Below are positions 1-9,329 of a DNA stretch of 21,377 nucleotides, one piece after another. The notes beneath the pieces are model-generated. The model was not told the origin of the DNA. It saw only the letters and a list, made by a program, of their open reading frames with translations, and searched no databases. Every line of letters starts with the position of its first letter. Position 1 is the first letter of the stretch. The stretch spans positions 1 through 21,377 of the forward strand of contig JAFYCU010000090.1 of NCBI GenBank assembly GCA_017545095.1. Reading direction: 5' to 3'. This DNA is from Muribaculaceae bacterium (GTDB lineage Bacteria; Bacteroidota; Bacteroidia; Bacteroidales; Muribaculaceae). A program made the position numbers and the translations under genes.

Positions 1-60
1 AACTGAAAACTGAGAACTGAAGACTGAGAACTGAAAACTGAAAACTGAGAACTGAAAACT
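1..60. repeat. Degenerate heptad tandem repeat (AACTGAR)n
   Basis: Eight complete and one partial copy of a 7-base unit, AACTGAA, AACTGAG or GACTGAG, run without interruption from the left edge to base 60. The array probably continues outside the window. A related heptad with C for T (AACCGAG) recurs at 1034-1048, and its reverse complement at about 20425-20440, so this looks like one intergenic repeat theme. It lies in noncoding DNA upstream of the L,D-transpeptidase gene. Confidence 0.8.
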
Positions 61-261
61 CATAAGCACTATATAGTGAAACATATAAATAAACCAAGCC
101 TCAGACCCTGTGCGCGATGCATCGGGTCTGACGTTGTTTTTGGTGCCGCGCCCGAGCCTTGTTGTGATGGAAACCGCCGCGTTGCATCGGACTTGTGATG
201 GTGTTGTCTTCCTTGAAATTCCTTGAAATTTCGCGGCATCTTGTAAAAACTCAAAACAAGT
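61..261. other. Noncoding stretch with a 10-base tandem duplication
   Basis: No convincing gene is seen between the heptad array and the promoter at 262. The decamer CCTTGAAATT occurs twice in tandem at 211-230. GATGCATCGG-like words occur near 116-125 and 183-190 and resemble words in other intergenic regions of this window. Confidence 0.5.
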
Positions 262-293
262 TTTGGTGTTTCGCTCGGTTTGTAGTAATTTTG
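262..293 (+). promoter_or_regulatory. Bacteroidetes-type promoter of the L,D-transpeptidase gene
   Basis: TTTG at 262-265 is followed by exactly 20 bases and TAATTTTG at 286-293, matching the Bacteroidetes -33/-7 consensus (TTTG, about 20 bases, TAnnTTTG). Transcription would begin near 300. This excludes the upstream in-frame ATG at 263 and supports the ATG at 332. Confidence 0.8.
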
Positions 294-331
294 CAGGTTG
301 TGTTGAACGAAACGACAAAAACGATAATAAG

Positions 332-931
332 ATGAAGAAGATTTTGACCCTCCTGCTGGTGTGCTTGTTGCCGATGGCAGCATGCGCTCGCAACACCGAC
401 CAGAAGAAAACAACCCCGAAGAAAAAAGCCACTACTACGGCCACAACCAAGAAGAAAGCCGCAGCTCCAGCCAACAAGAACGGCTCGTTTATTGTGATTT
501 CGAAAAAGGACCTGAACCTGCGCGTGTATAGCAAGGACAGCGTGCTGCTGGCCGAGTTCCCCGTGTGCCTGAGCAAGAACAAGGGTGACAAGCAGCGCAA
601 GGGCGACATGCGCACACCCGAGTCGCCGGCCGGCAAACCGTTCAAAATCACTGCCATCCAGGATGCCAGCACGTGGACGCACGACTTCAAGGACGGCCGC
701 GGCAGCATCAAAGCCTACGGCCACTGGTTCCTGCGCCTGCTCACGCCGGGACACACCGGCATAGGCATCCACGGCAGTACCAACAACGAGAACTCCGTTC
801 CCGGCCGCGCCAGCGAGGGGTGCATTCGCCTGCACGACAGGGACATCATCACCCTCAAGGAAAACTATGCCTATGTGGGCATGCCCGTAATCATCAAAGC
901 CGAGGAGCAGGGGTTGTTCCCGTGGGAGTAG
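332..931 (+). CDS. L,D-transpeptidase (YkuD domain), exported
   Basis: This 199-residue protein belongs to the YkuD (ErfK/YbiS) family of L,D-transpeptidases. These act on peptidoglycan outside the cytoplasmic membrane, through a catalytic cysteine that forms 3-3 cross-links or attaches proteins. The N-terminus is a signal sequence (residues 1-19) containing Cys18 in a poor lipobox (PMAAC), so it may be a lipoprotein or a secreted protein. A Lys/Thr/Ala-rich linker (about 24-50) precedes the catalytic domain. The family signature is visible as IGIHGS (His147) and SEGCIRL (Cys164, Arg166). The ATG at 332 was chosen because a promoter ends at 293 and the hydrophobic signal begins there. The open frame runs further upstream, into the promoter. 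Substrate is unknown; the domain call is firm. Confidence 0.9.
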   Translation: MKKILTLLLVCLLPMAACARNTDQKKTTPKKKATTTATTKKKAAAPANKNGSFIVISKKDLNLRVYSKDSVLLAEFPVCLSKNKGDKQRKGDMRTPESPAGKPFKITAIQDASTWTHDFKDGRGSIKAYGHWFLRLLTPGHTGIGIHGSTNNENSVPGRASEGCIRLHDRDIITLKENYAYVGMPVIIKAEEQGLFPWE

Positions 932-980
932 GCCTCCCCAAGCTCACGGTCTCCCCAAACCTTGAGGAACCTCCTAGTAG

Positions 981-1000
981 AGCCGCACCTTGGTGCGGCT
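981..1000. repeat. REP-like hairpin, 9-bp stem with TT loop
   Basis: AGCCGCACC-TT-GGTGCGGCT is a perfect 9-2-9 inverted repeat just downstream of the L,D-transpeptidase stop. It has no T-tract, so it is not a standard intrinsic terminator. Its flanks (TAGTAGAGCCG before, GATGACCGAAGCAAGA after) match the repeat at about 15717-15758, so it belongs to a dispersed intergenic family. Confidence 0.75.
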
Positions 1001-1029
1001 GATGACCGAAGCAAGAGACAATAAACAAG

Positions 1030-1177
1030 ACAAGAACCGAGAACCGAGCCTTGTCGGAGTACGGCGAGACGAAGTCTCGCTCCCCTCACTACTAACAGAA
1101 CCAAGAACCGAGCCCAAAGCTTAGCAAAGTCCCCTTAGGGGGATTTAGGGAGCCACGAGCTCATCACTCATCACCCA
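1030..1177. repeat. Intergenic mosaic of dispersed repeats before the yfhO-like gene
   Basis: AAGAACCGAG words occur at 1032-1048 (two AACCGAG heptads) and 1103-1113. A CCCCTTAGGGG palindrome lies at 1131-1141, followed by GATTTAGGGAG. Similar pieces occur at 15662-15710, at 18300-18323, and inverted at about 20415-20450. No TAnnTTTG promoter is visible here for the gene at 1178. Confidence 0.6.
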
Positions 1178-3646
1178 ATGGATTTAGACAAAAAATTATT
1201 CGGAACGTTAACACTGCGCGGCGTGTTGCACGTTGTGCTTGCCGTGGTGGCTTTTGCCGCCATCTCGTGGGCGTTCTTCCCCAATGTGCTTAACGGCGAC
1301 GTGCTGCACCAGCACGATGTGCTCCAGGGCCTGGCCAACGGTCAGGAGGGCGTGCAATATGAGCAGCAAACGGGTGAGATCACCCGCTGGACCGATGCCT
1401 TGTTCGGTGGCATGCCCACCTTCCAGATCCGTCCCACCTACAGCAACTCGCCCTATCTGTCGTGGGTGGGCAAACTGTGGTCGCTGGGCATGCCCAGCCC
1501 GGTGAGCTGGCTGTTCATCCTGATGCTGGGCTTCTTCATCCTGCTCATGGCCTTCGATGTGAAATGGTATCTGGCCGTGTTGGGTGCCATCGGGTGGGCG
1601 TTCAGCACCTATTTCATCATCCTGATAGGCGCCGGACACATCTGGAAACTGCTCACGCTGGCCTATGTGCCGCCCACCATTGCGGGCATCGTGCTCTGCT
1701 ACCGCGGGCGTTATCTGGCCGGAGCCGCCGTGGCAGCGTTGTTTGCCGCTTTGCAGCTGATGAGCAATCATGTGCAGATGACCTATTACTTCGCCTTTGT
1801 GATTGTGGCGCTGGTGATTGGCTATCTGGTGCAGGCCATTGCCGAGCGGCGCATTGGCCGTTGGGTGGCCGCCACTGCCTCGCTGCTCGTGGCCGCCGTG
1901 CTCGCCCTCGCCGCCAACGCACCGAACCTGTATATGAGCTACAAATATTCCAAGGAGACCATCCGTGGTGGCCACAGCGAGCTCACCACCGCTGTGGACG
2001 GCACGCCCAACGCCGCCACGGCCACCGATGGCGGACTCGACAAGGAATACATCACCCAGTGGAGCTATGGCACGGGCGAGACGTTCACGCTCATGATTCC
2101 CAACGTGAAGGGCGGGGCAACCATCCGTCCCGAGCATGGCGACAACCACTTCCTGTCGCTGGCCGAGACGCGCAAAGCGCAGAGCGGCGACATCGACGCG
2201 CAAGACGTGCAGGTGCTCTCGCAGTTCCCGCAGTATTTTGGCGACCAGCCCATGACCAACGGCCCCGTGTATGTGGGCATCATCATCTTTGCCCTGTTCC
2301 TGCTGGGCTGCGCCGTGGTGCGTGGACCGGTGAAGTGGAGCTTGGTGGTGGTGACCATCATTGCCATCTTCCTCGCTTGGGGGCACAACATGATGTGGCT
2401 CACCGACTGGATGATCGACCATTTCCCGATGTATAACAAGTTCCGCACGCCGTCGAGCATCCTGGTCATTGCCGAGTTTACCATGCCGCTGCTGGCCGTG
2501 CTGGCGTTGCACGAGGTGCTCAAGGATCCCAAAGCGTTCTGGGCCGAGAACCGCAGTGCTGTCCTGATGGCCGGCGGGTTCTGTGCTGTGGTGTGCCTCC
2601 TCACGGCCTTGTTCCCCAGCATGTTCGGAGCCTATTCGGCTCAGGAAATGGAGCAATTGCAGGGTCAGCTGCAGCAATATCCCACGGTGGATGCCGCCAT
2701 TCGCACCACACGTGGTGCCCTGGTGAGCGGCGATGCCTGGCGCAGCCTGCTGTTCCTGCTGGCCGGGGCTGCCGTGCTGCTGCTGTGCATCCGGGGCAAG
2801 CTCTCGCCGGCCCTCACCGCCGCTGCCATGGTGCTGCTCGTGCTCGCCGACCTGTTCACCGTGAACAAACGCTATGTGAACGCCGACACCTTTGTGTCGC
2901 CTGTCGAGGCCGAGGCCTTCACGCCGCGACCCGTCGACACGCAGATTATGCAGGACACCACCCACTACCGCGTGCTCGACATCCCGCACTTTGGCGATGC
3001 CATGCCCAGCTACTTCCACAAGACCGTGGGCGGCTACCACGCCGCCAAACTCTCGCGCTACAACGACCTGATTGAGCGGCAAATCACCCGCAACAACCTG
3101 CAGGTGCTCAACATGCTCAACACCAAGTATATCATTACAAGCGACGCGCAGGTGCAGCAGAACCCCGACGCACTGGGCAACGCCTGGTGGGTCGATAGCA
3201 TCGCCTACGTGACTGGGGCCGACCAGGAGATGGCCGCGCTCGACAGCCTCGATGCCGCCCATGTGGCGGTGGCCGATGCCCAGTTCCAGCAGGTGCTGGG
3301 GCAGGCCCGCGTCAAGCAGCCCGGCGATACCATCGTGCTCACGAGCTACGCGCCCAACAAGCTGGCGTTCAAGGCTCACAGCGCACAGGGCGGTGTGGCC
3401 GTGTTCAGCGAGATTTATTTCCCCTGGGGCTGGCAGGCCACCATCGATGGCAAGCCCGCCGAGCTGGGTCGCGTGAACTATGTGCTGCGTGCCATGCAGC
3501 TCCCCGCTGGCGACCATGTGGTGGAGATGACCTTCGACCCGGTGGAGGTGCATCGCACCGAGCGTGCCGCCACCACCGCCATCATCGTCATCTTCCTGGC
3601 TCTGGTGGCCTCGGCGGCCATTCCGTTGCTCCGTCGCCGGCAATAA
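1178..3646 (+). CDS. YfhO-family multi-pass membrane protein
   Basis: This 822-residue integral membrane protein resembles the YfhO family common in Bacteroidetes. Those proteins have many transmembrane helices and a soluble C-terminal domain, and the fold relates to GT-C glycosyltransferases. One helix lies near residues 13-35. The segment about residues 30-75 (VLHQHDVLQG, then GMPTFQIRP) is the characteristic periplasmic loop. Many further hydrophobic segments extend to about residue 560. The C-terminal soluble part contains YFPWGWQATIDG (about 748-759) and ends in one more helix and an RRR tail. A few YfhO proteins act in glycosylation of wall or lipid polymers, but no substrate can be inferred here. 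Its stop lies in a GCCGGC...GCCGGC inverted repeat (3636-3653), and the next gene begins 45 bases later on the same strand, so the two are probably co-transcribed. Confidence 0.85.
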   Translation: MDLDKKLFGTLTLRGVLHVVLAVVAFAAISWAFFPNVLNGDVLHQHDVLQGLANGQEGVQYEQQTGEITRWTDALFGGMPTFQIRPTYSNSPYLSWVGKLWSLGMPSPVSWLFILMLGFFILLMAFDVKWYLAVLGAIGWAFSTYFIILIGAGHIWKLLTLAYVPPTIAGIVLCYRGRYLAGAAVAALFAALQLMSNHVQMTYYFAFVIVALVIGYLVQAIAERRIGRWVAATASLLVAAVLALAANAPNLYMSYKYSKETIRGGHSELTTAVDGTPNAATATDGGLDKEYITQWSYGTGETFTLMIPNVKGGATIRPEHGDNHFLSLAETRKAQSGDIDAQDVQVLSQFPQYFGDQPMTNGPVYVGIIIFALFLLGCAVVRGPVKWSLVVVTIIAIFLAWGHNMMWLTDWMIDHFPMYNKFRTPSSILVIAEFTMPLLAVLALHEVLKDPKAFWAENRSAVLMAGGFCAVVCLLTALFPSMFGAYSAQEMEQLQGQLQQYPTVDAAIRTTRGALVSGDAWRSLLFLLAGAAVLLLCIRGKLSPALTAAAMVLLVLADLFTVNKRYVNADTFVSPVEAEAFTPRPVDTQIMQDTTHYRVLDIPHFGDAMPSYFHKTVGGYHAAKLSRYNDLIERQITRNNLQVLNMLNTKYIITSDAQVQQNPDALGNAWWVDSIAYVTGADQEMAALDSLDAAHVAVADAQFQQVLGQARVKQPGDTIVLTSYAPNKLAFKAHSAQGGVAVFSEIYFPWGWQATIDGKPAELGRVNYVLRAMQLPAGDHVVEMTFDPVEVHRTERAATTAIIVIFLALVASAAIPLLRRRQ

Positions 3647-3691
3647 CGCCGGCACGCCCCGCGATGGGCGGGATTTGCCCCACGTTGTGCT

Positions 3692-4411
3692 ATGACCAAG
3701 CTGCTCAAGCGCATGACCACCGCCTGGAGCCGGCACCACCGCAGTGCCGGCTTCGGCATTCACTCCCCGCACGCCTTTCGGTTTGTCACCGAGGTGCTGG
3801 GTGAGCGGCGGCACTATTATGCCTACGATGACATTGCCGCGCTGCGCCACTGGGTGATTGCCGCCCTGGGCAGCAGCTGGCCGCACCGTGAGGTGATTAG
3901 CAACCGCAATGCGCGGTTGCTGCTGCGCGTGGTGAACCGTTTCAACCCTTCGTGTTTCATGCAGGTGGGCACCACCACGGGGCTTACCAGTGCGGTGCTG
4001 CTTGCCGTGTCGAGTGCCAGCCGGCTGTGGCTCCACGAACCGCGTCTGGCCCAGCTGCCGGTGGCTGCGCAGGTGCTGCAGCCCTTGGGCGAGCGCGTGA
4101 CCACCCATGCGGAACTGCGTTCGCTCATCGACCGCTACCGTGCCGCCCTCGATGGCGCGATGCCCTTTGTGCTGGTCAACCACATCCACAGCGATGCCGA
4201 TGCCGCCCTCCTGTGCCAAGAGTTCCCGCCCATGCTCACCGGCCGCATGGTGCTGGTGGTGCGACACCTGGCCGTCGACCCTCGTGTGCGGACGCTGTGG
4301 CGCACCTGTTGCCAACAACTCGCCGCCGGACAGACGTTCACCAACGACCGCATCGGCATCCTCGTCGCCGACCCTAAGCTGCAACGCGAGCACTTCGACC
4401 TCTGGTTCTGA
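3692..4411 (+). CDS. Class I SAM-dependent methyltransferase-like protein
   Basis: This 239-residue protein matches a Bacteroidetes family annotated as class I SAM methyltransferase. That family begins with a GxGIHSPxxFxFVTxVL segment (here GFGIHSPHAFRF, about residues 20-31) followed by YYAYDDI. The Rossmann motif I position reads QVGTTTGLTSAVLL (about 90-103), close to the GTxxGxxT pattern, though the glycines are fewer than in a typical SAM-binding loop. The C-terminus ends in the family-like GILVADPKLQREHFDLWF. Substrate is unknown and activity is uncertain given the degenerate motif I. It follows the yfhO-like gene by 45 bases, probably in one transcript, and converges on sbcC with only 23 bases between the stops. 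Confidence 0.65.
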   Translation: MTKLLKRMTTAWSRHHRSAGFGIHSPHAFRFVTEVLGERRHYYAYDDIAALRHWVIAALGSSWPHREVISNRNARLLLRVVNRFNPSCFMQVGTTTGLTSAVLLAVSSASRLWLHEPRLAQLPVAAQVLQPLGERVTTHAELRSLIDRYRAALDGAMPFVLVNHIHSDADAALLCQEFPPMLTGRMVLVVRHLAVDPRVRTLWRTCCQQLAAGQTFTNDRIGILVADPKLQREHFDLWF

Positions 4412-4434
4412 GCATCAACGCTGCAGATTGTGTG

Positions 4435-7400
4435 TCACATGTCTTGATGTACGGTGACGGTGCTGCGGGTGTTGTCGTTGGGGTCGCGTTGCACGAGGAT
4501 TTGGGTGGGGATGCGTTCCTTGAGTGCCTCGACGTGGCTGATGATGCCCACACGACGGCCGCCCAGGTCGTGCAGCCGCGCCAGGGTGTCCATCACGCTG
4601 TTCAAGCAGTCGCCGCTCAGCGAGCCGAACCCTTCGTCGATAAACAGCGTATCGACCGCGAACGCCGTGCCGCCGGTCTGCGCCAGAGCCAGAGCCAGCG
4701 AGAGCGACACCATGAACGTCTCGCCGCCCGAGAGGGTGGTGACGGCCGCCGGCTGGGCTCCGGTGTCGCTCACCAGAATGGTGAGGCTGCCCGGTTGGCA
4801 GGTGAGCTGGAAGCGCGGGGTGAAGTAGCGCAGGTAGTGGTTGGCGCGGTGCACCAAGTCGCCGAGAATCATGCTTTGTGCGATTTCGCGGAATGTCTCG
4901 CCGGTGGCGTCGCCCAGCAGGTTGCTTAGGGCATCCCATTTCTTCTTCACGGTCTCCAACTCGTCGACTCGCTGCTGGATGCGTTCCAGACGTGTGCGGT
5001 TGTTGTTGTCGTTGTCTAAGGTGCCGTTGATGCGTCCCACCTCCTCGTTGTTGAGTCGTTGCTGCTCGTTGAGCTGGTCGAGCTCTTTAGTGAGTCGTTG
5101 CTCGTCATCGGGGGTGAGGTGCTCCACGTTGCGCTCGTTGAGCTGGTTGCGCTGCTGCTCCAGGGTTTGCAGCTGTCCCTTGAGTCCGGACTCCCGGTTT
5201 TGCTGGTCGCGGTGTCGCCTTTCGATGGCCTCGATGTCGGCGGTCGAGAGCTGCGACAGTTCGTGGATGCGCTGGCGGGTGAGGCCGCTCTGGTTCACGA
5301 AGGTGTCGATTTGTGTGCGCAGCTCCGCCAGCGAATCGGCTATTCGCTTGGTGTTGCCCAGCCATTCGGTGGCGGCGGTCACCAGGTCGTTCCACTGCGA
5401 GCGTGCTTGGTCGGGGGTGAGTGTGGTGGCAGTCGCGGTGGCTGGGGGAGTCCATTGCGGGCATTTGTCCTGCATCTTGCCGTTGGCCTCGTGTATGGCC
5501 TCGAGCATGGCGGAGTGCTGCTCTATCTGCTTCTCGAGTGCTTGCTGCTGGGTTTGCTGCCGGGCAAATGCCGTGGCATGCTCGGTGAGCCAGGTGGTGA
5601 ATTCCTTGCGCTGGTGGAGCCACTGTGTGCGCCAGTCGGCATCGGTGATCAGGGCTTCGATACCCTCGATGGCTGCCTGCCGGTTGCGTTGCTCGGTTTG
5701 GAGTAACTGGGTCTGCGTGGCGATGGCGGCTTGCAGCTCGTTCAGCGTTTTATTGGCCAGCTCGTCTTGCTTGCGGGCTTTGTCGAGGGCCTTTGCCAGT
5801 CGTCCGTGTTGCTGTTGCAGTGTTCTCAGCTCTTGCTCCTGCGCCTCGCCCTGCTGGATGCGTTCGATGAGCGGTGCACGCTGCGTGCCGAGCGCGTTGT
5901 TGAGCGCGTCCAGTTGCTCGCTGGCCTGCTCTGGGGTGAAGGCTATGTCTGAGTCGGCGAAAGCTCTCTCGACCACCTCGTGCTGTTGTGCCTCCTCGTT
6001 GGCAAGGCGGTCGAGGTCGTGCTGCTGCTGGGCGGATTCCTGCTCCAGTCGCCGGATTTCGCGGGTGGCGGTCTGGTGCTCGGCCGTGGCTTTCACCAAT
6101 GTTTCGTGGCAGGCGTCCATCTGTTTGCGCTCGGTGTCGAGCAGTGCCTGTGTGCCTTCTTCGCCGAGGATGCAGTCGATGGTGCGTCCACACACCGGGC
6201 AGGTGTCGCCCTGGCGCAGCACCTTGCGCATCTCCACGGCCCAGTTCTCGACACGCGCTTTGGCCACGTCGTGGTTGTGCTTGGCCTGGTTATAGGCCGC
6301 TTGTGCCTCGGCCATGGCCTGCTGTGCGGCGGGCAGTGCCTCGCGTTGCTGCTTGAGGGTGTCGTTGGTGCGTTGGTGCTTCAGTTTGTCGGCATCCAGT
6401 CGCTGGCGTCGCTCGTTGAGTAGTTGCAACTCGTTCCGTGCTTGCCCGCAGGCAGCGATGCGCTGGTCGATGTCCTGCACCTGCTGTCGCAGTTGGGACA
6501 GGTGCAGTGCCTCGATGTCGGTGGTCTTTCGGTTGATGGCCTCGGCCTGCTGTTGCTCGTCGGCAATGGCTTGTTGCAGGGCCTGCTGTGCCTGCTGCGC
6601 TTTGATGGTGGTGGTAGGCAATCGCTCGTTGTCGGTGTCGAGTTTCTGCTGGGTGTCGGCCAGATGCTGCTCTTGCTGGTTGAGTGCGTCGATGTCGAGC
6701 AGCAGGGCCTCGCGGTTGTTGTACATGGTGACATGGCACTGCTCGGCATTGATGTTCTGCCGGGTGGTGTCGAGCTCGCGGCGTGTGTCCTCCACCTGCT
6801 GTTCGAAGCGGTGCATGGCTGCGGTGAGCGAGCCGTAGCGCGACAATAGTTCGGCCTGCTGTTGTTCGAGGGCTTCGCGTTGCTGCTGGGCTGCGGCCTC
6901 GTTCTTGAGCTGTGAACGCACCAGTGCGGTGTTGTGCCACTGCTGCATGGTTTCGTTCTCGGCCACAAAGGTCTCGCTCTTGGCTTCGGCTTGGCAGGTG
7001 GCCAGCTGTTCGGTTGCCTGTTGCAGCTGTGTGGCATTGTTGGCCATGTCGTGCAGCAGCGTCAGCTTGTTCTGTGCCTGCTGTGCTTGCTCCCGCAACT
7101 GGTTGGCCTGTGCGTTGAGGCTGTCGCGGCGCTGCCGATGTTCGGCCAGCTGCGTCTCGTCGAGCAGGGTGATGCCTTCGAGTTTGGCTTTTTCGTTGTT
7201 GTAGGCTTGCTCGTGTTGCTTGGCGATGCGGTAGATTTGTTGTCCGATGGCGGCATATTGCTCGGTGCCGGTGATTTTCTCCAGCGTGGTGGCTTTGTCC
7301 TTTTTGTTGCTTTGAAGAAACTCTGAAAACTGCCCCTGTGGCAGCACCACCATGCGCATGAACTGTGTCATCTCGAGGTTCACGGCTTGCTTGATTACCT

Positions 7401-7836
7401 CTTTGTTGTCCTCGTCGCGATTGGTGGAGGAGCCGGTGCTGTGGTTGAGGATCGACCAGCTGACCGGGGAGAGGTTGCCATTTCTTGTCCGTCGCACCTG
7501 CCAGGTGGCGGTGTAGTTCACGCCGTCGTTGCCCTCAAAGTCCAGCTCCACCAGAGCCTCGCTGGTGTTGCGCCGCAGCAGTTGTCCGGGGTTGCTGATA
7601 GTGATGGTTTTGTCGGAGTTCTCGTTGGGGAGATACCTTTCTTGTGGGGCTTTAGCCATGCGTGGCGTGGTTTTGTACAGGGCCAGACACAGTGCGTCGA
7701 GGATGGTACTCTTGCCCGTGCCGGTGTCGCCGGCAATCAGCAGCAGGCTCTCCTGCGCCAGTGGGGCCTTGTCGAAATGGATGGTGGCCTCGCCAATCGA
7801 GGCCAGATTCACGATGTGGAGGCGCTGGAGTTTCAT
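4435..7836 (-). CDS. sbcC: SbcC, ATPase subunit of the SbcCD nuclease
   Basis: This 1133-residue SMC/Rad50-type ATPase pairs with SbcD to form the nuclease that cleaves hairpins and protein-blocked DNA ends. The N-terminal Walker A is GDTGTGKST (residues 36-44). Two long Gln/Glu/Leu-rich coiled coils flank the zinc hook CPVCG (Cys546, Cys549). The C-terminal half carries the ABC signature LSGGE (about 1034), Walker [11 protein letters not shown] (about 1062-1071) and the switch-like GIISHVEAL. All ATPase elements are intact. It is slightly longer than E. coli SbcC (1048 residues), mostly in the coiled coils. The start ATG overlaps the sbcD stop by 4 bases (7833-7836), which indicates translational coupling. 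The 3' end converges on the methyltransferase-like gene with no clear terminator between. Confidence 0.95.
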   Translation of the reverse strand: MKLQRLHIVNLASIGEATIHFDKAPLAQESLLLIAGDTGTGKSTILDALCLALYKTTPRMAKAPQERYLPNENSDKTITISNPGQLLRRNTSEALVELDFEGNDGVNYTATWQVRRTRNGNLSPVSWSILNHSTGSSTNRDEDNKEVIKQAVNLEMTQFMRMVVLPQGQFSEFLQSNKKDKATTLEKITGTEQYAAIGQQIYRIAKQHEQAYNNEKAKLEGITLLDETQLAEHRQRRDSLNAQANQLREQAQQAQNKLTLLHDMANNATQLQQATEQLATCQAEAKSETFVAENETMQQWHNTALVRSQLKNEAAAQQQREALEQQQAELLSRYGSLTAAMHRFEQQVEDTRRELDTTRQNINAEQCHVTMYNNREALLLDIDALNQQEQHLADTQQKLDTDNERLPTTTIKAQQAQQALQQAIADEQQQAEAINRKTTDIEALHLSQLRQQVQDIDQRIAACGQARNELQLLNERRQRLDADKLKHQRTNDTLKQQREALPAAQQAMAEAQAAYNQAKHNHDVAKARVENWAVEMRKVLRQGDTCPVCGRTIDCILGEEGTQALLDTERKQMDACHETLVKATAEHQTATREIRRLEQESAQQQHDLDRLANEEAQQHEVVERAFADSDIAFTPEQASEQLDALNNALGTQRAPLIERIQQGEAQEQELRTLQQQHGRLAKALDKARKQDELANKTLNELQAAIATQTQLLQTEQRNRQAAIEGIEALITDADWRTQWLHQRKEFTTWLTEHATAFARQQTQQQALEKQIEQHSAMLEAIHEANGKMQDKCPQWTPPATATATTLTPDQARSQWNDLVTAATEWLGNTKRIADSLAELRTQIDTFVNQSGLTRQRIHELSQLSTADIEAIERRHRDQQNRESGLKGQLQTLEQQRNQLNERNVEHLTPDDEQRLTKELDQLNEQQRLNNEEVGRINGTLDNDNNNRTRLERIQQRVDELETVKKKWDALSNLLGDATGETFREIAQSMILGDLVHRANHYLRYFTPRFQLTCQPGSLTILVSDTGAQPAAVTTLSGGETFMVSLSLALALAQTGGTAFAVDTLFIDEGFGSLSGDCLNSVMDTLARLHDLGGRRVGIISHVEALKERIPTQILVQRDPNDNTRSTVTVHQDM

Positions 7837-9035
7837 GCGTCACCTCCTTCCTGCTGCACGCTGCTGATGGCTTGTTGCAGCATTTGTTCTTGTTCGTCGG
7901 TCATGGGATGATGTGTTTTACGGTTGATATAGATGCGTGCCACGTCGAGTGGGCTGAGCTGTTGCAGTTGCTCCACGGTGAGCTGTGGTTGCTCGTTGGT
8001 GGCTGTTGCTGTGCTGGTCACCTTGAGCGTGCAGAACCGGCATTGCTTGTCGGCCACCGCGCTGGCGGCGCGTTCGCGGGCATCGGTGGGCACGTAGCCG
8101 TCCACAGCCACGTTCAGGCGGATGTAGGCCGGCTCGGTGCTGGGGAAACGCTCCAGTTCCTCGATGGCCTGCTCCAGGGTCACGGGCTCGCTGGGCGGAA
8201 TGGTGTGCAGCGGGTGCAGGTTGGTGATGTGGTGTGTGGCGATGTGCGGGGTGTTGTGGCCGTCGAGGGTGACGATGCTCACGCTGTGCTCACACTGTTC
8301 GTCGAAGCTCACAGGCAGCGGGGTGCCGCAGTAGCGCACGCGCCCCTCCCCATCGGTGTCGAGTGTCTGCGGGCGGTGGATGTGTCCCAGGGCGGCATAG
8401 TCATAACCTGTTCCCAACGCGGCGATGGGCACGGTGTCGATGGTGCCGATGTTGTCGTGGCCGGTGAAGTCGCCGCCGTCCACCGCCAGGTGTGCCATGA
8501 GCACCACGGGCAGCTGGGCGGTGTTGCGCTCGGCCACACGGTCGAGGGCGGCTTGCAGGAAGTGCGTCATGCGCTGCTCGCGGGGCACCTCGGGCGGGGC
8601 GGGGAAGTTGGTGGGATAGACGTGCGGCACGGCCACCACCCAGCCGCAGCCGGGCAGTTCCACGATGTGACGGTCCAGGTCGGGCAGGCCGTCGCTGTTG
8701 CGCATGGCGTGGCCGATAACGGTGATCCCGGCAAGCTGCCACAGCTGGGCTGTGGCTTCAAGACGTGCGGCACTGTCGTGGTTGCCGGCGGTGACGATGA
8801 TGCGGCAGTTGGGGCAGGCGGCATGCATGGCCAGCAGCCCGTTGACGAGCATCTGCTGCGAGGCGGCGCTGGGGGCGGCATTGTGAAATACGTCGCCGCT
8901 CACCAGCAGCGCATCGGGCTGCTCGCTGGTGCATAGTTCGGCGATTTGACGCAGCATATCGCGTTGCTCCTCGCTGCGGTCGTAGGCATAGAGCACATGG
9001 CCCAAATGCCAGTCGCTGGTGTGGATGATTTTCAT
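7833..9035 (-). CDS. sbcD: SbcD, nuclease subunit of SbcCD
   Basis: This 400-residue calcineurin-like metallophosphoesterase is the Mre11-like partner of SbcC, with Mn-dependent exonuclease and hairpin-opening activity. The metal motifs are complete: SDWH (Asp8, His10), SGDVFH (Asp48), GNHD (Asn85, His86, Asp87), [11 protein letters not shown] (His182) and LGHIHRPQ (His218, His220). The length matches the family. The promoter at 9147-9178 leaves a leader of about 105 bases. The gene overlaps sbcC by 4 bases, so the two subunits should be made from one message. Confidence 0.95.
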   Translation of the reverse strand: MKIIHTSDWHLGHVLYAYDRSEEQRDMLRQIAELCTSEQPDALLVSGDVFHNAAPSAASQQMLVNGLLAMHAACPNCRIIVTAGNHDSAARLEATAQLWQLAGITVIGHAMRNSDGLPDLDRHIVELPGCGWVVAVPHVYPTNFPAPPEVPREQRMTHFLQAALDRVAERNTAQLPVVLMAHLAVDGGDFTGHDNIGTIDTVPIAALGTGYDYAALGHIHRPQTLDTDGEGRVRYCGTPLPVSFDEQCEHSVSIVTLDGHNTPHIATHHITNLHPLHTIPPSEPVTLEQAIEELERFPSTEPAYIRLNVAVDGYVPTDARERAASAVADKQCRFCTLKVTSTATATNEQPQLTVEQLQQLSPLDVARIYINRKTHHPMTDEQEQMLQQAISSVQQEGGDA

Positions 9036-9146
9036 CTTAAAATGGGTGTTTTTGAATGATAAGATGTTGATTAGTGGGATGGGGGAGAGGGGTGTTTCTC
9101 AGGTGCGTTAAGGTGGGGAGATGTCGGTTTTTTGATTTTTGGAACG

Positions 9147-9178
9147 CAAAATTACTGCTTTTTTTTCAAACTGCCAAA
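9147..9178 (-). promoter_or_regulatory. Promoter of sbcDC
   Basis: Read on the minus strand, TTTG (9178-9175) is followed by exactly 20 bases and TAATTTTG (9154-9147), a perfect Bacteroidetes -33/-7 pair. It points toward sbcD, whose start is at 9035. Confidence 0.75.
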
Positions 9179-9286
9179 CGAGATGAAGAAATGTTTGTGA
9201 GAATGTTGGATAGTAAATATAATCAAAAAGATGTAAATAAACTAAAATATCATAAGGTAAGGCATACAATTAACGGAAAAAAGCAT

Positions 9287-9294
9287 TAATTTTG
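9287..9294 (+). promoter_or_regulatory. Candidate -7 box for nagA
   Basis: TAATTTTG matches TAnnTTTG and lies 35 bases before the nagA ATG. This is the usual leader length seen at the other promoters here. No TTTG or TTG is found at the expected -33 spacing, so the promoter may be weak or need an activator. The 9036-9286 part of this gap otherwise holds the sbcDC promoter and AT-rich sequence with no gene. Confidence 0.5.
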
Positions 9295-9329
9295 CCATTG
9301 AAAACGAAGTAGACTCATCACAGACGTTC

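Noticed and set aside
1208..4393. Very long open minus-strand frame (over 1000 codons) opposite the yfhO-like and methyltransferase-like genes
   Set aside because: It is rich in His, Gly, Gln and Arg with no recognisable domain, and it lies antisense to two genes with clear family motifs. High GC third positions in the real genes explain the lack of stops.
7662..8936. Long plus-strand open frame across the sbcC start and sbcD
   Set aside because: It is antisense to sbcD and the sbcC start, whose catalytic motifs are complete. The antisense product has no domain features.
9074..9289. Plus-strand frame of 71 residues before nagA
   Set aside because: It overlaps the sbcDC promoter, is low in complexity and resembles no protein family.
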